Below are positions 14,364 to 26,382 of a stretch of DNA of 45,722 nucleotides, piece after piece (the first letter of the stretch is position 1; every line of letters starts with the position of its first letter). Made by a program: the position numbers and the translations under genes. This DNA comes from Cryomorphaceae bacterium (GTDB lineage: Bacteria > Bacteroidota > Bacteroidia > Flavobacteriales > Flavobacteriaceae). The stretch covers positions 1-45,722 of the forward strand of contig JABGTW010000022.1 in NCBI GenBank assembly GCA_018646865.1, in the 5' to 3' direction. A model generated the notes under the pieces. It was given only the letters and a program-made list of their open reading frames with translations. It was not told the origin of the DNA and ran no database searches.

Positions 14364-17300
14364 ATGACTAATAACAAATTGAGAACAAATTTTTCTAATA
14401 CTAAAACTGCAAATATTGAAACTGATTTTTTAGATATTCAAATAAAATCATTTCAAGATTTCTTCCAACTCGAAACTAAGTCTGATGAGAGGGTTGAAGA
14501 AGGTTTATTTAATACTTTTAAAGAGAACTTTCCTATAACCGATGCTAGGAATCAGTTTGTGCTAGAGTTTTTAGACTATTTCGTTGATCCACCTAGGTAT
14601 TCAATGCAAGAGTGTATCCAAAGAGGTCTAAGTTATTCTGTTCCTCTTAAGGCAAGATTAAAACTCTACTGTACTGATGCAGAACACGAAGACTTTGAAA
14701 CAATAGTTCAAGATGTTTTCTTAGGGTCAATTCCATATATGACTCCAAGTGGTACTTTTATTATTAATGGAGCAGAGAGAGTAGTTGTATCACAACTTCA
14801 TAGATCTCCTGGTGTGTTTTTTGGTCAATCATTTCATGCTAATGGAACAAAGCTTTACTCAGCTAGAGTAATTCCTTTCAAAGGATCATGGATTGAATTT
14901 GCTACTGATATCAATAATGTAATGTACGCTTACATAGATAGAAAGAAAAAGCTGCCTGTTACAACATTATTTAGAGCAATTGGATATCAAGGTGATAAAG
15001 AAATACTTGAAATTTTTGATTTAGCTGAAGAAATTAAAGTTTCAAAAGCTGGACTTAAGAAAGCACTTAACAGAAAACTAGCTGCCAGAGTTTTAAGAAC
15101 ATGGCATGAGGATTTCGTTGATGAAGACACTGGAGAGGTTATTTCAATTGAAAGAAATGAAATTATTATAGATAGAGATACGGTTATTGAGAAAGATCAT
15201 ATCGAACAAATCCTGGATGCTGATGTAAAAACAGTTTTGATTCATAAAGAAGATGCTCAAAACTCAGATTATGCAATTATTTATAATACACTGCAAAAGG
15301 ATCAGACAAATACTGAAAAAGAAGCTGTAGAGTATATCTACAGACAACTTAGAAATGCTGAACCACCAGATGAGGAAACGGCTAGAGGTATTATAGATAA
15401 ATTATTCTTTTCTGATCAAAGATATAATCTTGGAGAAGTTGGTAGATATAGAATGAACAAGAAGTTGAACCTTGATGTTGATATGGAGGAAAGGACTTTA
15501 ACTAGACTTGATATTACTACTATTATAAAATATCTAATTGAATTAATAAATTCAAAAGCAGAGATTGATGATATTGATCACTTATCTAACAGAAGAGTTA
15601 GAACTGTTGGTGAACAATTATCTTCCCAATTTGGTGTTGGTCTTGCTAGAATGGCAAGAACTATTAGAGAAAGAATGAACGTTCGTGATAATGAAGTGTT
15701 TACTCCAATTGATTTGATTAATGCCAAAACTTTATCATCTGTGATTAACACGTTCTTTGGAACAAATCAACTTTCACAGTTTATGGACCAAACAAATCCA
15801 CTTGCAGAGATTACGCACAAAAGACGTCTATCTGCTCTTGGACCAGGTGGTTTATCTAGAGAAAGAGCAGGATTTGAGGTAAGAGATGTACACTATACTC
15901 ATTACGGAAGACTTTGTCCAATTGAAACACCTGAAGGTCCAAATATTGGTCTAATATCTTCACTTTCAGTATATGCTAGAGTTAATAGCCTTGGTTTTAT
16001 AGAAACACCTTATAGACAGGTTAAAAATGGTAAGATTGATCTGAAAAATATAACATATTTATCCGCAGAGCAAGAAGAAAATAAACTAATTGCTCAGGCA
16101 AATATTGATTATGATAATACAGGAAAAATTAAAGCTGATAAAGTAATTGCAAGAGATCAAGCTGATTTTCCTGTTGTTTCACCTGATAATATAAATTATA
16201 CAGATGTAGCTCCTAACCAAATAGCTTCTATATCGGCTTCGCTAATTCCATTTCTTGAACATGATGATGCTAACCGTGCATTAATGGGATCTAATATGAT
16301 GCGTCAAGCTGTTCCTCTTTTAAAACCTGAATCACCAATTGTTGGTACTGGTTTAGAGAAATCTGTTGCTTCAGACTCAAGAGTATTAATTAATGCTGAA
16401 AGAGATGGATTGGTTGATTACGTTGATGCAAATAAGATTATTATTAAATACAAGTTGACTAGCGAAGAGAAATTATTAAGCTTTGATGATGATACAAAAG
16501 TATATGATCTTATCAAATTTCAAAAGACTAACCAAGGAACATGTATAAATTTAAAACCAATTGTATATAAAGGTGATCAAGTTTCGAAAGGACAGGTTCT
16601 ATGTGAAGGTTATGCAACTCAAAAAGGTGAGTTAGCACTTGGTAGAAATCTTAAAGTAGCATTTATGCCTTGGAAAGGGTATAATTTTGAAGATGCTATA
16701 GTAATTTCAGAAGAAGTTGTAAGAGAAGATATATTTACTTCTATTCACATAGATGAATATTCACTAGATGTAAGGGATACTAAACTTGGAACTGAAGAAT
16801 TAACTGATGATATCCCAAATGTTAGTGAAGAAGCTACTAGTGAATTAGATGAAAATGGTATGATAAGAGTTGGTGCTGATGTAACAGCAGGAGATATTCT
16901 TATTGGTAAAATCACACCTAAAGGAGAATCTGATCCTACACCGGAAGAGAAATTATTAAGAGCAATTTTTGGAGATAAAGCAGGAGACGTTAAAGATGCT
17001 TCACTTAAAGCTCCTCCTTCGCTTAATGGTATTGTAATTGATAAAAAATTATTTGTTAGATCTCTAAAAGATAAACGAACAAGATCACAAGATAAAGTTG
17101 ATCTAGAATTACTTAAAACTAAGTATGAAAAAATTCTTGAAGATCATAGACTAAAGCTAGTTGAAAAAGTATCATCTCTTGTTGTTGGTAAAACTTGTCA
17201 AGGAGTTTTTAATGACTTAGGTGATGAAGTTTTAGTTAAAGGAAAGAAATTTTCAAATAAAATGTTATCTAATGTCGAGGACTACACTCATCTTACTAAG

Positions 17301-18173
17301 GGAGTATGGACTACATCTGATGATATAAATGCACTAGTATCAACACTTCTTCACAACTATAGAATTCAAGAAAATGACATTCAAGGTTCACTAAGAAGAG
17401 AAAAATTCACTATAAGTGTTGGTGATGAACTTCCTCCTGGTATAAAAAAACTTGCTAAAGTTTATATTGCTAAGAAAAGGAAACTCAAAGTTGGTGATAA
17501 AATGGCTGGTAGACATGGTAACAAGGGAATTGTTGCTAGAATTGTTAGGAAAGAAGATATGCCTTTCTTAGAGGATGGAACTCCAGTTGATATTGTTTTA
17601 AATCCTTTAGGTGTTCCTTCTAGAATGAACATTGGTCAGATTTACGAGACTGTACTTGGTTGGGCAGGAAAACAACTTGGCAGAAAATTCTCTACTCCAA
17701 TTTTTGATGGAGCTACTTTAGATGAAATAAATGAGCTTACAGATGAGGCAGGTGTTCCAAGATTTGGACATACTCACCTGTACGACGGAGGAACTGGTGA
17801 AAAATTTGATCAGGCGGCTACCGTTGGTGTAATTTATATGCTAAAACTTGGCCACATGGTTGATGATAAAATGCACTCTAGGTCTATTGGACCATACAGT
17901 TTAATTACTCAACAACCACTTGGTGGTAAAGCACAATTTGGTGGACAAAGATTTGGTGAGATGGAAGTTTGGGCACTGGAAGCATACGGAGCTTCAAGTG
18001 CACTGCAAGAAATTTTAACTATTAAATCAGATGACGTAATAGGTAGAGCTAAAGCTTATGAGTCTATTGTTAAAGGTGAAAATCTCCCTGAAGCTGGACT
18101 TCCTGAGTCTTTCAATGTATTAATGCATGAATTAAAAGGTCTTGGTTTAGATATTAGATTAGAAGAAAAATAA
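14364..18173 (+). CDS. rpoB: DNA-directed RNA polymerase subunit beta
   Basis: A 1269-residue beta subunit, somewhat shorter than the 1342 of E. coli, as is usual in Bacteroidetes. The rifampicin pocket is intact ([21 protein letters not shown], then [21 protein letters not shown]), with the sensitive-type Asp, His and Ser residues present. Downstream conserved blocks include [28 protein letters not shown] and the closing [20 protein letters not shown]. It forms the catalytic core with rpoC, which starts 13 bases later. The start follows AAAATATG with no Shine-Dalgarno. Confidence 0.98.
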   Translation: MTNNKLRTNFSNTKTANIETDFLDIQIKSFQDFFQLETKSDERVEEGLFNTFKENFPITDARNQFVLEFLDYFVDPPRYSMQECIQRGLSYSVPLKARLKLYCTDAEHEDFETIVQDVFLGSIPYMTPSGTFIINGAERVVVSQLHRSPGVFFGQSFHANGTKLYSARVIPFKGSWIEFATDINNVMYAYIDRKKKLPVTTLFRAIGYQGDKEILEIFDLAEEIKVSKAGLKKALNRKLAARVLRTWHEDFVDEDTGEVISIERNEIIIDRDTVIEKDHIEQILDADVKTVLIHKEDAQNSDYAIIYNTLQKDQTNTEKEAVEYIYRQLRNAEPPDEETARGIIDKLFFSDQRYNLGEVGRYRMNKKLNLDVDMEERTLTRLDITTIIKYLIELINSKAEIDDIDHLSNRRVRTVGEQLSSQFGVGLARMARTIRERMNVRDNEVFTPIDLINAKTLSSVINTFFGTNQLSQFMDQTNPLAEITHKRRLSALGPGGLSRERAGFEVRDVHYTHYGRLCPIETPEGPNIGLISSLSVYARVNSLGFIETPYRQVKNGKIDLKNITYLSAEQEENKLIAQANIDYDNTGKIKADKVIARDQADFPVVSPDNINYTDVAPNQIASISASLIPFLEHDDANRALMGSNMMRQAVPLLKPESPIVGTGLEKSVASDSRVLINAERDGLVDYVDANKIIIKYKLTSEEKLLSFDDDTKVYDLIKFQKTNQGTCINLKPIVYKGDQVSKGQVLCEGYATQKGELALGRNLKVAFMPWKGYNFEDAIVISEEVVREDIFTSIHIDEYSLDVRDTKLGTEELTDDIPNVSEEATSELDENGMIRVGADVTAGDILIGKITPKGESDPTPEEKLLRAIFGDKAGDVKDASLKAPPSLNGIVIDKKLFVRSLKDKRTRSQDKVDLELLKTKYEKILEDHRLKLVEKVSSLVVGKTCQGVFNDLGDEVLVKGKKFSNKMLSNVEDYTHLTKGVWTTSDDINALVSTLLHNYRIQENDIQGSLRREKFTISVGDELPPGIKKLAKVYIAKKRKLKVGDKMAGRHGNKGIVARIVRKEDMPFLEDGTPVDIVLNPLGVPSRMNIGQIYETVLGWAGKQLGRKFSTPIFDGATLDEINELTDEAGVPRFGHTHLYDGGTGEKFDQAATVGVIYMLKLGHMVDDKMHSRSIGPYSLITQQPLGGKAQFGGQRFGEMEVWALEAYGASSALQEILTIKSDDVIGRAKAYESIVKGENLPEAGLPESFNVLMHELKGLGLDIRLEEK

Positions 18174-18186
18174 ATTACAAATAAAA

Positions 18187-21100
18187 ATGGCAAAAAATAA
18201 CGAATTATTGACGCAAAAAAGATTTAATACCATTTCAATTGGTCTTTCATCTCCTGAAGTAATACTTGGTAACTCAAGAGGAGAAATTCTCAAGCCAGAA
18301 ACTATTAATTATAGAACTCATAAGCCTGAAAGAGATGGACTCTTTTGTGAAAGGATTTTTGGCCCTGTAAAAGATTATGAATGTGCGTGTGGTAAATATA
18401 AGAGAATTAGATATAAGGGGATTGTTTGTGATAGATGTGGTGTTGAAGTAACCGAAAAAAAAGTTAGAAGAGATAGAGTAGGACATATTAACTTAGTAGT
18501 TCCTGTCGCACATATTTGGTATTTTAAGTCATTACCTAATAAGATTGGATATCTTTTAGGATTGCCTTCTAAAAAGCTTGATATGATAATATATTATGAA
18601 AGATATGTTGTTATTCAACCAGGTGAAGCTAAAAATGCTGAGGGTGAACCTGTTAATAAAATGGACTTTCTTACTGAAGAAGAATACATTTCAATAATGG
18701 AGACTCTTCCAGCTGATAATCAATTTCTAGATGATTCTGATGATAGAAAGTTTATTGCTAAGATGGGTGCGGAATGTTTGATAGAGCTTCTTTCTAGAAT
18801 TGACCTAGAAGAGCTTTCTTATGAATTAAGACATAAAGCAAATACTGAAACTTCTAAACAAAGAAAGACAGAGGCTCTTAAGAGGCTTCAAGTTGTAGAA
18901 TCTTTTAAAGAGGGTAATGAAAGAAAAGAAAATCTTCCAGAGTGGATGGTAGTTAAAGTTATTCCTGTTATACCTCCCGAACTAAGACCACTTGTACCAT
19001 TAGATGGTGGTAGATTTGCTACTTCAGATCTTAACGATCTTTATAGAAGGGTAATCATAAGAAATAACAGACTAAAAAGACTGGTTGAAATTAAAGCACC
19101 TGAAGTTATTCTTAGAAATGAAAAAAGGATGCTTCAAGAATCTGTTGATTCATTATTTGATAATACAAGAAAATCATCAGCTGTTAAAACAGAATCTAAT
19201 AGACCTCTGAAATCATTATCAGATTCTCTTAAGGGTAAGCAAGGGCGTTTCAGACAAAATCTTCTTGGAAAAAGAGTGGATTATTCCGCTAGATCAGTTA
19301 TTGTGGTAGGTCCAGAATTAAAGTTATATGAGTGTGGATTGCCAAAAGATATGGCAGCAGAGTTATATAAGCCTTTCATTATTAGAAAACTTATTGAGAG
19401 AGGTATTGTAAAAACTGTTAAGTCTGCTAAAAAAATTATTGATAGAAGAGAACCAGTTGTATGGGATATTTTAGAAAATGTTTTAAAAGGACATCCTGTG
19501 ATGCTAAATAGAGCTCCAACTCTTCACAGACTTGGTATTCAGGCATTTCAACCAAAACTTATTGAAGGAAAAGCTATCCAACTTCACCCATTAACATGTA
19601 CTGCGTTTAATGCTGACTTTGATGGTGATCAAATGGCAGTTCACCTTCCTTTAGGTCCTGAGGCAATTCTTGAAGCTCAATTATTAATGTTGGGATCTCA
19701 TAATATTTTGAATCCTGCAAATGGATCACCTATTACTGTTCCATCTCAAGATATGGTTCTAGGTCTATATTATATGACTAAATCAAGAAAATCTTCTGAA
19801 TCTATTAAATTAAAAGGTGAAGGATTGACTTTCTATTCTCCAGAAGAGGTTAATATGGCCTACAATGAGAAAATAGTTGATTTAAATGCTATAATCAAGT
19901 GTAGAATAAAAACACCTGAATCTGATGATTCTTATGAGTTAATCGAAACTACTCCGGGGAGAATCTTTTTCAATGAAGTGGTTCCTGAAAAGGCAGGTTT
20001 CTTTAATGAGGTTCTTACTAAGAAGAATTTAAGAGAAATTATAGGACAAATACTTCATGTTACTAGCGTACCTGAAACTGCTGAATTCCTTGATAAAATT
20101 AAAGATCTTGGATATTCTTTTGCGTTTAGAGGTGGTCTTTCTTTTAGTTTGGGTGACATAATTATTCCTGAACAGAAGCAAAGTCTTATTAATGATGCTA
20201 ATAATCAAGTAGACGGTATTATTGGTAACTATAATATGGGTCTAATAACTAACAACGAAAGATATAATCAGGTAATTGATGTTTGGACTTCAGCCAATGC
20301 TACTCTAACAGAGTTAGCAATGAAGCAAATTAGTGAAGACCAACAAGGATTTAACTCTGTATATATGATGCTTGATTCTGGAGCTAGAGGTTCTAAAGAA
20401 CAAATCAGACAGTTAACCGGAATGAGAGGGCTTATGGCTAAACCTAAAAAGTCAAATATTGGTGGAGGTGAAATTATTGAAAACCCTATCTTATCAAACT
20501 TTAAAGAAGGTTTATCAATTTTAGAATACTTTATTTCAACTCACGGTGCTAGAAAAGGTTTAGCAGATACAGCTCTAAAAACTGCAGATGCTGGATATTT
20601 AACTAGAAGACTAGTTGATGTTTCTCAAGATGTAATTGTTAATGAATTTGATTGTGGTACACTGAGAGGAATAGAAGTTAATCCACTTAAAAAAAATGAA
20701 GAAATTGTAGAAACTCTTGGTGAAAGAATTCTTGGTAGAGTAGCTCTTAATGATGTAGTTGATCCTTCAACAAATGAAATTCTTATTGAGGGAGGTAAAC
20801 TAATTGATGAAATTGCCACTTCTAAAATAGAGAATACTTTAATTACTTCAGTTGAAGTAAGATCAGCTCTAACATGTGAAACAAAAAGAGGGATTTGCGC
20901 TAGTTGTTATGGTAGAAATCTAGCAACAGGAAAACCAGTTCAGATTGGTGAAGCAGTAGGTGTAGTAGCTGCTCAATCAATAGGTGAACCAGGAACTCAG
21001 TTAACTCTTAGAACATTCCATGTTGGAGGTGTTGCGGGTAACATTTCAGAAGAAAATTCCTTAATAAGTAAATTTGATGGAGTTGCTGAAATTGATGATC

Positions 21101-22485
21101 TAAAAGTTGCTAAAACTAAAGATAACGAGGGGAAATCTTCAAACATTCTTATTTCACGGACTTCTGAGATTAAGATTTTAGATTCTAAAACTAAGAATGT
21201 GTTAAGTACTAAAAATATACCTTACGGATCATATTTGAATATTAAAAATGGTCAGAAATTATCTAAAGGTGATGTAATATGTCAGTGGGATCCATTTAAT
21301 GGTGTAATTGTTTCTGAATTTTCTGGTAAAATTGTTTATGAAAATATTGAAGTTGGTAAAACATTTCAAGTTGAAATTGATGAGCAAACTGGATTTAAAG
21401 AAAAGGTTATTACTGATACTAGAGATAAAAAACTTATACCAACACTTCTTATTCAAGATAAAAAAGGTGTTACTCTTCGATCTTACAATTTACCTGTTGG
21501 TGCGCATATCATGGTTGATGAAGATGAATCAATAGAGAAAGGTAAAATTTTAGTAAAGATTCCAAGAAAATCTGCTAAATCTGGTGATATCACAGGTGGT
21601 TTACCTCGTGTTACCGAATTATTTGAAGCTAGAAACCCATCAAATCCAGCTGTTGTTTCTGAAATTGATGGTGTTGTTTCATTTGGTAAAATTAAAAGAG
21701 GTAATAGAGAAATTATAGTTGAGTCAAAGTTTGGTGATATTAAAAAGTATCTTGTTAAGTTGTCAAATCAAATTCTTGTTCAAGAAAATGATTTTATTAA
21801 AGCAGGTATGCCACTTTCTGATGGTTCAATTACTCCTAACGATATTCTAAATATTAAAGGTCCTTCTGCTGTTCAACAGTATCTTGTTAATGAAGTTCAA
21901 GAAGTATATAGGCTTCAGGGTGTAAAAATTAATGATAAACACTTCGAAGTTGTTGTTAGACAAATGATGAGAAAGGTGAAAATAATTGATCCAGGAGATA
22001 CATTATTCCTAGAAGACCAATTAACTTTTAAAGATGAATTTATATCTCAGAATGATAATTTATATGGTATGAAGGTTATTGAAGATGCTGGTGATAGTGA
22101 AAATCTTAAAGTGGGGCAACTCGTATCAGCTAGAAATCTTCGAGATGAAAACTCTATTCTTAAAAGAGATGACAACAAACTAGTTGATGCTAGAGATGCG
22201 AAACCTGCAACTGCTTCAACTCAGTTACAAGGTATTACTAGAGCATCTCTTCAAACTAAATCATTTATATCAGCTGCATCATTCCAAGAAACTACTAAAG
22301 TTTTAAACGAAGCTGCTGTTAATGGTAAAAATGATATGCTTGAAGGTCTAAAAGAAAATGTTATTGTAGGTCATAAAATACCAGCCGGTACTGGTATGAG
22401 AAAATATGATGAAATAATAGTTGGACCAAAAGATGAATATAATAGCTTGTTAATCAACAAAGAGGAAGAAGAGCTAAATTATTAA
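18187..22485 (+). CDS. rpoC: DNA-directed RNA polymerase subunit beta'
   Basis: A 1432-residue beta' subunit. The N-terminal zinc site is [20 protein letters not shown], the catalytic Mg2+ motif is [12 protein letters not shown], and the second zinc site is in [15 protein letters not shown]. The trigger-loop and bridge region contain MRGLMAKP, and [25 protein letters not shown] is intact. The C-terminal region ends with the [10 protein letters not shown] segment and an acidic tail. No insertion or break is seen. idi follows nine bases later on the same strand. Confidence 0.98.
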   Translation: MAKNNELLTQKRFNTISIGLSSPEVILGNSRGEILKPETINYRTHKPERDGLFCERIFGPVKDYECACGKYKRIRYKGIVCDRCGVEVTEKKVRRDRVGHINLVVPVAHIWYFKSLPNKIGYLLGLPSKKLDMIIYYERYVVIQPGEAKNAEGEPVNKMDFLTEEEYISIMETLPADNQFLDDSDDRKFIAKMGAECLIELLSRIDLEELSYELRHKANTETSKQRKTEALKRLQVVESFKEGNERKENLPEWMVVKVIPVIPPELRPLVPLDGGRFATSDLNDLYRRVIIRNNRLKRLVEIKAPEVILRNEKRMLQESVDSLFDNTRKSSAVKTESNRPLKSLSDSLKGKQGRFRQNLLGKRVDYSARSVIVVGPELKLYECGLPKDMAAELYKPFIIRKLIERGIVKTVKSAKKIIDRREPVVWDILENVLKGHPVMLNRAPTLHRLGIQAFQPKLIEGKAIQLHPLTCTAFNADFDGDQMAVHLPLGPEAILEAQLLMLGSHNILNPANGSPITVPSQDMVLGLYYMTKSRKSSESIKLKGEGLTFYSPEEVNMAYNEKIVDLNAIIKCRIKTPESDDSYELIETTPGRIFFNEVVPEKAGFFNEVLTKKNLREIIGQILHVTSVPETAEFLDKIKDLGYSFAFRGGLSFSLGDIIIPEQKQSLINDANNQVDGIIGNYNMGLITNNERYNQVIDVWTSANATLTELAMKQISEDQQGFNSVYMMLDSGARGSKEQIRQLTGMRGLMAKPKKSNIGGGEIIENPILSNFKEGLSILEYFISTHGARKGLADTALKTADAGYLTRRLVDVSQDVIVNEFDCGTLRGIEVNPLKKNEEIVETLGERILGRVALNDVVDPSTNEILIEGGKLIDEIATSKIENTLITSVEVRSALTCETKRGICASCYGRNLATGKPVQIGEAVGVVAAQSIGEPGTQLTLRTFHVGGVAGNISEENSLISKFDGVAEIDDLKVAKTKDNEGKSSNILISRTSEIKILDSKTKNVLSTKNIPYGSYLNIKNGQKLSKGDVICQWDPFNGVIVSEFSGKIVYENIEVGKTFQVEIDEQTGFKEKVITDTRDKKLIPTLLIQDKKGVTLRSYNLPVGAHIMVDEDESIEKGKILVKIPRKSAKSGDITGGLPRVTELFEARNPSNPAVVSEIDGVVSFGKIKRGNREIIVESKFGDIKKYLVKLSNQILVQENDFIKAGMPLSDGSITPNDILNIKGPSAVQQYLVNEVQEVYRLQGVKINDKHFEVVVRQMMRKVKIIDPGDTLFLEDQLTFKDEFISQNDNLYGMKVIEDAGDSENLKVGQLVSARNLRDENSILKRDDNKLVDARDAKPATASTQLQGITRASLQTKSFISAASFQETTKVLNEAAVNGKNDMLEGLKENVIVGHKIPAGTGMRKYDEIIVGPKDEYNSLLINKEEEELNY

Positions 22486-22494
22486 TTTAACTCA

Positions 22495-23025
22495 ATGTCG
22501 GAAGAAAAAGTAATTCTTGTTGATGAAAATGATAATCAAGTTGGTTTAATGCCTAAACTTGAAGCTCATCAAAAGGGTCTTCTTCATAGGGCGTTTTCTG
22601 TATTTATCTTTAATAGTAAATATCAATTGCTACTTCAAAAAAGAGCTATTTCTAAATATCACTCAGGTGGTTTATGGACTAACACGTGCTGTAGTCACCC
22701 TAGGGAAGCAGAAGACACAATAGACGCAGCTAATCGAAGATTACATGAGGAAATGGGAATCAAAACTAATCTTAGAAAGGTCTTTGACTTTATCTACAAA
22801 GCTGAGCTTGATAATGAACTAACAGAGAATGAATTTGATCATGTTTTTTATGGAGTTTATGATGAAAATCCAATCTTAAATAAGGAAGAGGCAGATGATT
22901 ATAAATGGGTTGATATGGAAACTATTAGTAATGATATTATTAGAAATAGTGATAATTACACAGTATGGTTTAAAATTGCTTTTGATTACTTTTATAAATA
23001 TTTAAATAATGATAACAATAAGTAG
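22495..23025 (+). CDS. idi: Isopentenyl-diphosphate delta-isomerase, type I
   Basis: A Nudix-fold enzyme of 176 residues interconverting isopentenyl and dimethylallyl diphosphate for isoprenoid synthesis (quinones, carotenoids, undecaprenyl carrier). The catalytic Cys is Cys66 in WTNTCCSHP, equivalent to E. coli Cys67. The metal and catalytic glutamates Glu111 and Glu113 lie in LTENEFDH, and the Nudix-like RRLHEEMGI is at 81-89. It sits nine bases behind rpoC, so it may be partly read from that operon. Its end overlaps the following pterin gene by 17 bases, so those two are coupled. Confidence 0.95.
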   Translation: MSEEKVILVDENDNQVGLMPKLEAHQKGLLHRAFSVFIFNSKYQLLLQKRAISKYHSGGLWTNTCCSHPREAEDTIDAANRRLHEEMGIKTNLRKVFDFIYKAELDNELTENEFDHVFYGVYDENPILNKEEADDYKWVDMETISNDIIRNSDNYTVWFKIAFDYFYKYLNNDNNK

Positions 23026-23413
23026 AAGAGCACATTTTAATGCTGCACATAAGTTGTATAGATCTGATTGGACTGATGAAAAGAATAAACAAATCTTTGG
23101 AAAGTGTTCAAATAAAAATTTTCATGGCCATAACTATGAATTAATTGTTAGTCTTACAGGACAAGTTGATCCTGATACTGGATATGTTTTTGATATAGGA
23201 AAACTAAAAAATATAATAAAGTCTGAAATTGAAGATTATCTAGATCATAAAAATTTAAATCTAGATATAGATGAATTCTCATCTTTAAATCCAACAGCTG
23301 AAAATATAGCTATTTTAATTTATAATAGACTAATTAAGTATTTTGAGGAAAATTATAAACTCAAAATTACTTTATATGAAACTCCAAGAAATTTTGTTGA
23401 GTACAGCGGTTAA
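23009..23413 (+). CDS. 6-pyruvoyl-tetrahydropterin synthase / QueD family protein
   Basis: A 134-residue T-fold enzyme. Zinc ligands are His14, His39 and His41, and the catalytic Cys is Cys33. The Cys-to-HGH spacing is five residues (CSNKNFHGHNY), as in eukaryotic 6-pyruvoyl-tetrahydropterin synthase, rather than the three of E. coli QueD. The conserved DxxxLK (DIGKLKNII), DHKNLN, NPTAEN and YETPRNFVEY blocks are present. It could make a biopterin-type cofactor or the queuosine precursor 6-carboxytetrahydropterin; I lean to the former on spacing. The first 17 bases lie inside idi. It ends tail to tail with the DUF4369 gene, overlapping by four bases. Confidence 0.85.
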   Translation: MITISRRAHFNAAHKLYRSDWTDEKNKQIFGKCSNKNFHGHNYELIVSLTGQVDPDTGYVFDIGKLKNIIKSEIEDYLDHKNLNLDIDEFSSLNPTAENIAILIYNRLIKYFEENYKLKITLYETPRNFVEYSG

Positions 23414-24096
23414 TCTGTTGTTAAATTATTTAGAATCTTACCATACTTAGACTTCTTAATATCTTCAGGTAAAGTATCATAGAGCTTTATAAGCAAAGTC
23501 CTATTAGCATCAGGTATTTGACTGACTGCTATGTATGGAGAAACTTCATTTGACGAGTTAGTTATTGCAAAATTTAGACTATATAAATATTTTCTTTTAA
23601 TCAAATTTTCTATTTGACCATTCACTGAGTCTATTCTATTTTGATTGTTTTCAATTTGAGCTTTGTAAAAAATTTCAAGTAAATCAAGGTTTTGAAGATT
23701 ATACTTTCTTATGATAGAAAAATATTCAAGTAATAGCTCACTATTTTTTGAACCAGATATTTCAAAACCAGAATCAAATGTTAGTAATCTTGTATTAATA
23801 ACTACTTCTCCTTTATTTCCAAAAAAAGTAATTATATCATTTAAAGAATCTCCATCCAATTTATCTAAGTATAAATAATAGATATCAGGTTCATCTATTT
23901 TAGTACTAAACTTAAAATTACTATTTCCATTTATTTTGATAGAATCTAAGGAGACTATAATTGAATCTTGTTTTTTTTGAAGATAAATTGTTCCTTTCCT
24001 AAGTCCATCAACATTTCCAGAAACAATCATTTGATTTTGATCTGAGTTACAACAAATCATTAATAATGTAAGACAAGTTAGAAGAGTTTTTTTCAT
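23410..24096 (-). CDS. DUF4369-domain lipoprotein
   Basis: A 228-residue exported lipoprotein: hydrophobic signal TLLTCLTLLMICCN with lipobox Cys15 or Cys16. The following segment (VSGNVDGLRKGTIYLQKKQDSIIVSLDSIKINGNSNFKFS) is the beta-rich DUF4369 module common in Bacteroidetes, often found in front of a TlpA-like thioredoxin domain. Here no CxxC or thioredoxin domain follows; the rest is a helical region with Asn, Leu and Lys. It lies one base after the DUF5916 gene and is probably cotranscribed with it. Function unknown; envelope location likely. Confidence 0.78.
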   Translation of the reverse strand: MKKTLLTCLTLLMICCNSDQNQMIVSGNVDGLRKGTIYLQKKQDSIIVSLDSIKINGNSNFKFSTKIDEPDIYYLYLDKLDGDSLNDIITFFGNKGEVVINTRLLTFDSGFEISGSKNSELLLEYFSIIRKYNLQNLDLLEIFYKAQIENNQNRIDSVNGQIENLIKRKYLYSLNFAITNSSNEVSPYIAVSQIPDANRTLLIKLYDTLPEDIKKSKYGKILNNLTTD

Positions 24097-24097
24097 A

Positions 24098-26296
24098 TTA
24101 TAAATTTATCCAGTATGTTAATTTAAGATTAATTGATCTATACTGTGGTTCCAGAGAATCTGTGTTAATATAATTATCATTGTAGACAATATAAAGGTCA
24201 GAGAGTGGAGCAAATCTCCATTTAAATCTAGAATTTATCCCAAGATTTTCAGATTGATTGGTGTATTGAATATATGTAGACCATGAAGTTTTTTTATTAA
24301 AAGTATATTGAAATTTAGGATTTATTAACCAAATATTTCTGGAGGTGTATGGTTCAGGTAATTTAATTGAGTCATAATCAAATCTTAAACTCATATTAAA
24401 ATAAGGCTGAATTCTATATTTAAACCCAGTCTTGAATGAAAATTTAGTTCCATTAAAAAAATCCCCATACTGTATTCCAGTTGCAAATTTAAATAGATTT
24501 TTATCTGGAGAAGAAAATGCTATTTCATAGTCTGTATAAGAATAAAAATTATTTGAAGGAAGAGGGACAGCGCCTTCAGTTCTAGTTGGATCAAAATCAT
24601 AATATAGATAATCTCTCTTTATGTTTTGTTTAATTTCAAATACACTTTGATTCCTATATTTTATTTCAAAAGAAGAAATATTCCACCTCCCCTCAAATTT
24701 TTCTTCTTTATTTGGTCTAAACACATAAGCTGCATAATGTTGCAGTTCATAATTTAGAATCTTATCATTATTTTTTGGATATATCCTATACTGATAGAAT
24801 GGAGTAAATTTTACAAAACCGTATCTTCTATAATACCCTAAATCTGACCTAAAATCATCTCCAACATAAGAACCACCCATGCTAACATAGTGTTTACGAG
24901 TGTTTTTTGATAATTTTATTCCAAAAGATGCATTTTTATCATTTTTTTCAGGAGTAAAAGATTTGTGAAAGAACGTTCTTCCTTTCCATTCTCCATTTTT
25001 AGATGCTAAGTTATATTCTAATCCAAAAACTCTATTATATGTGTTCTGGGTCTCAACAAAATCATAAGTTTTTGTGTTTTCTCTATTTATGAAAAAAAAT
25101 GAATAATTTGATCTTGCAAAAACTTTATTTCTTAGGGTAAATACTGTGCTATTATTCTGAGGAATACCCTTTGTTCTATCTTCTTCTGTTAATACATTTA
25201 GTAAACCTATTCTAAGTTTATCATTTATTTTTCCACTTAACCTTACACCACTAATTATTCTGTTTTCGACAGTATTTCCTTCAAGGTCTTTTGAAATACC
25301 AATTCTTCGAGAAAAGAAAGGTTCTGCATCTCTTTCTTGACCAAAATCAGTAAATAGATCAGAATTTTGAGTAAAGAATTGTCTCCTCTCTGGAAGTCTC
25401 AATTCAAATTGAGTCAAGTTTACTAATTGGTCATCAACTTCTACCTGAGAAAAATCAGGATTTAAAGCAAAGTCTACATTTAAAGAATTACCAATAGGTA
25501 TTTTCATATCAAGACCAAAATCAAAATTATTTGTATTTTTTTCTTGAATATAGTCCTTTCCTATTGATCCATTAATATATGGTATAATGGAGACAGGTTT
25601 TTTGGATTCACCTAAAGCTTTTTCAAAATTAATCTTACCCATAAAGGCAAGATCTCCAATCCTCTGTTGTTGAGGTGTTTTTGCCCAACTAGAATGCTCT
25701 AGTGATTGAGTATCACTTCTATAGATATTAAATCTCCAACTTTTAGCCCCATTAATAAAATAAAGTTGATTTAATGGGATTTTTACTTCAACTATATAAG
25801 AATCATCATATAATTTTGATTCCACCTCCCAAATTGCATCCCAAGATGAATTCATTCCTCTTCCGCCAAATGAATTAACAGAAGATAATAGCATATCTCC
25901 TTTTAATCCAAGATGATTGGTTTGAAATTTAAAAGCATTTGAAGCATCATTAAAAGTGTCAAAAATTAATTGTACGTAATCTGCACTTTTAGTTTCAAAA
26001 TCTCTTTCTAAATTATATACAGTAAACTTTTTTTCTTTTGTGTAAGCTTTAACTAGGAAATATAAGTTTTCATTGTCAAATAGAGCCTTAAACTCTGTTT
26101 GCTTCACAGCTCTTAATGAATCAGTTGGCCTCCATTGCCAAAAATCAGTTGATGATTCAGCATCTTTCCAGGCTGAATCAGAGGGAGATCCATCAATTTC
26201 TATTTCATCTTCTGTATATTTTACTGTTAATTCTTGAGAAAAAATTAGATTAGAGTATACTATTGCTAACACTAAAATAATTGGTGGTTTTTTCAA
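24098..26296 (-). CDS. DUF5916 outer-membrane protein with CBM9-like N-terminal domain
   Basis: A 732-residue exported protein with a Sec signal (IILVLAIVYSNLIFSQ). The N-terminal domain (about residues 25-215) resembles carbohydrate-binding family 9-like modules: ELTVKYTEDEIEIDGSPSDSAW, then FKALFDNENLYFLVKAYTKE and VEVKIPLNQLYF. The rest has the alternating aromatic/polar strands of a beta-barrel and the motifs of DUF5916 (NPDFSQVEVD, LPERRQFFTQNSDLF, FFSRRIG). Such proteins are common in Bacteroidetes outer membranes, often near peptidase or transport genes; the substrate is not established. No TonB box or SusD partner is nearby. The downstream DUF4369 lipoprotein is the likely partner. 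Confidence 0.85.
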   Translation of the reverse strand: MKKPPIILVLAIVYSNLIFSQELTVKYTEDEIEIDGSPSDSAWKDAESSTDFWQWRPTDSLRAVKQTEFKALFDNENLYFLVKAYTKEKKFTVYNLERDFETKSADYVQLIFDTFNDASNAFKFQTNHLGLKGDMLLSSVNSFGGRGMNSSWDAIWEVESKLYDDSYIVEVKIPLNQLYFINGAKSWRFNIYRSDTQSLEHSSWAKTPQQQRIGDLAFMGKINFEKALGESKKPVSIIPYINGSIGKDYIQEKNTNNFDFGLDMKIPIGNSLNVDFALNPDFSQVEVDDQLVNLTQFELRLPERRQFFTQNSDLFTDFGQERDAEPFFSRRIGISKDLEGNTVENRIISGVRLSGKINDKLRIGLLNVLTEEDRTKGIPQNNSTVFTLRNKVFARSNYSFFFINRENTKTYDFVETQNTYNRVFGLEYNLASKNGEWKGRTFFHKSFTPEKNDKNASFGIKLSKNTRKHYVSMGGSYVGDDFRSDLGYYRRYGFVKFTPFYQYRIYPKNNDKILNYELQHYAAYVFRPNKEEKFEGRWNISSFEIKYRNQSVFEIKQNIKRDYLYYDFDPTRTEGAVPLPSNNFYSYTDYEIAFSSPDKNLFKFATGIQYGDFFNGTKFSFKTGFKYRIQPYFNMSLRFDYDSIKLPEPYTSRNIWLINPKFQYTFNKKTSWSTYIQYTNQSENLGINSRFKWRFAPLSDLYIVYNDNYINTDSLEPQYRSINLKLTYWINL

Positions 26297-26382
26297 AGTA
26301 TTTTTTTCGATTTTAAAAGTAATAAAATTATAAGGATTTATTATATATAATTATATTGGACCTTAATTATACAAATAAGTTT

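Noticed and set aside
15760-15870. Possible rifampicin-resistance changes in rpoB
   Set aside because: The pocket residues match the sensitive type seen in E. coli (FMDQ, THKRR, SALGPGG).
21308-21535. A 75-codon plus-strand frame inside rpoC
   Set aside because: It lies in another frame of an intact conserved gene with no start context or family match.
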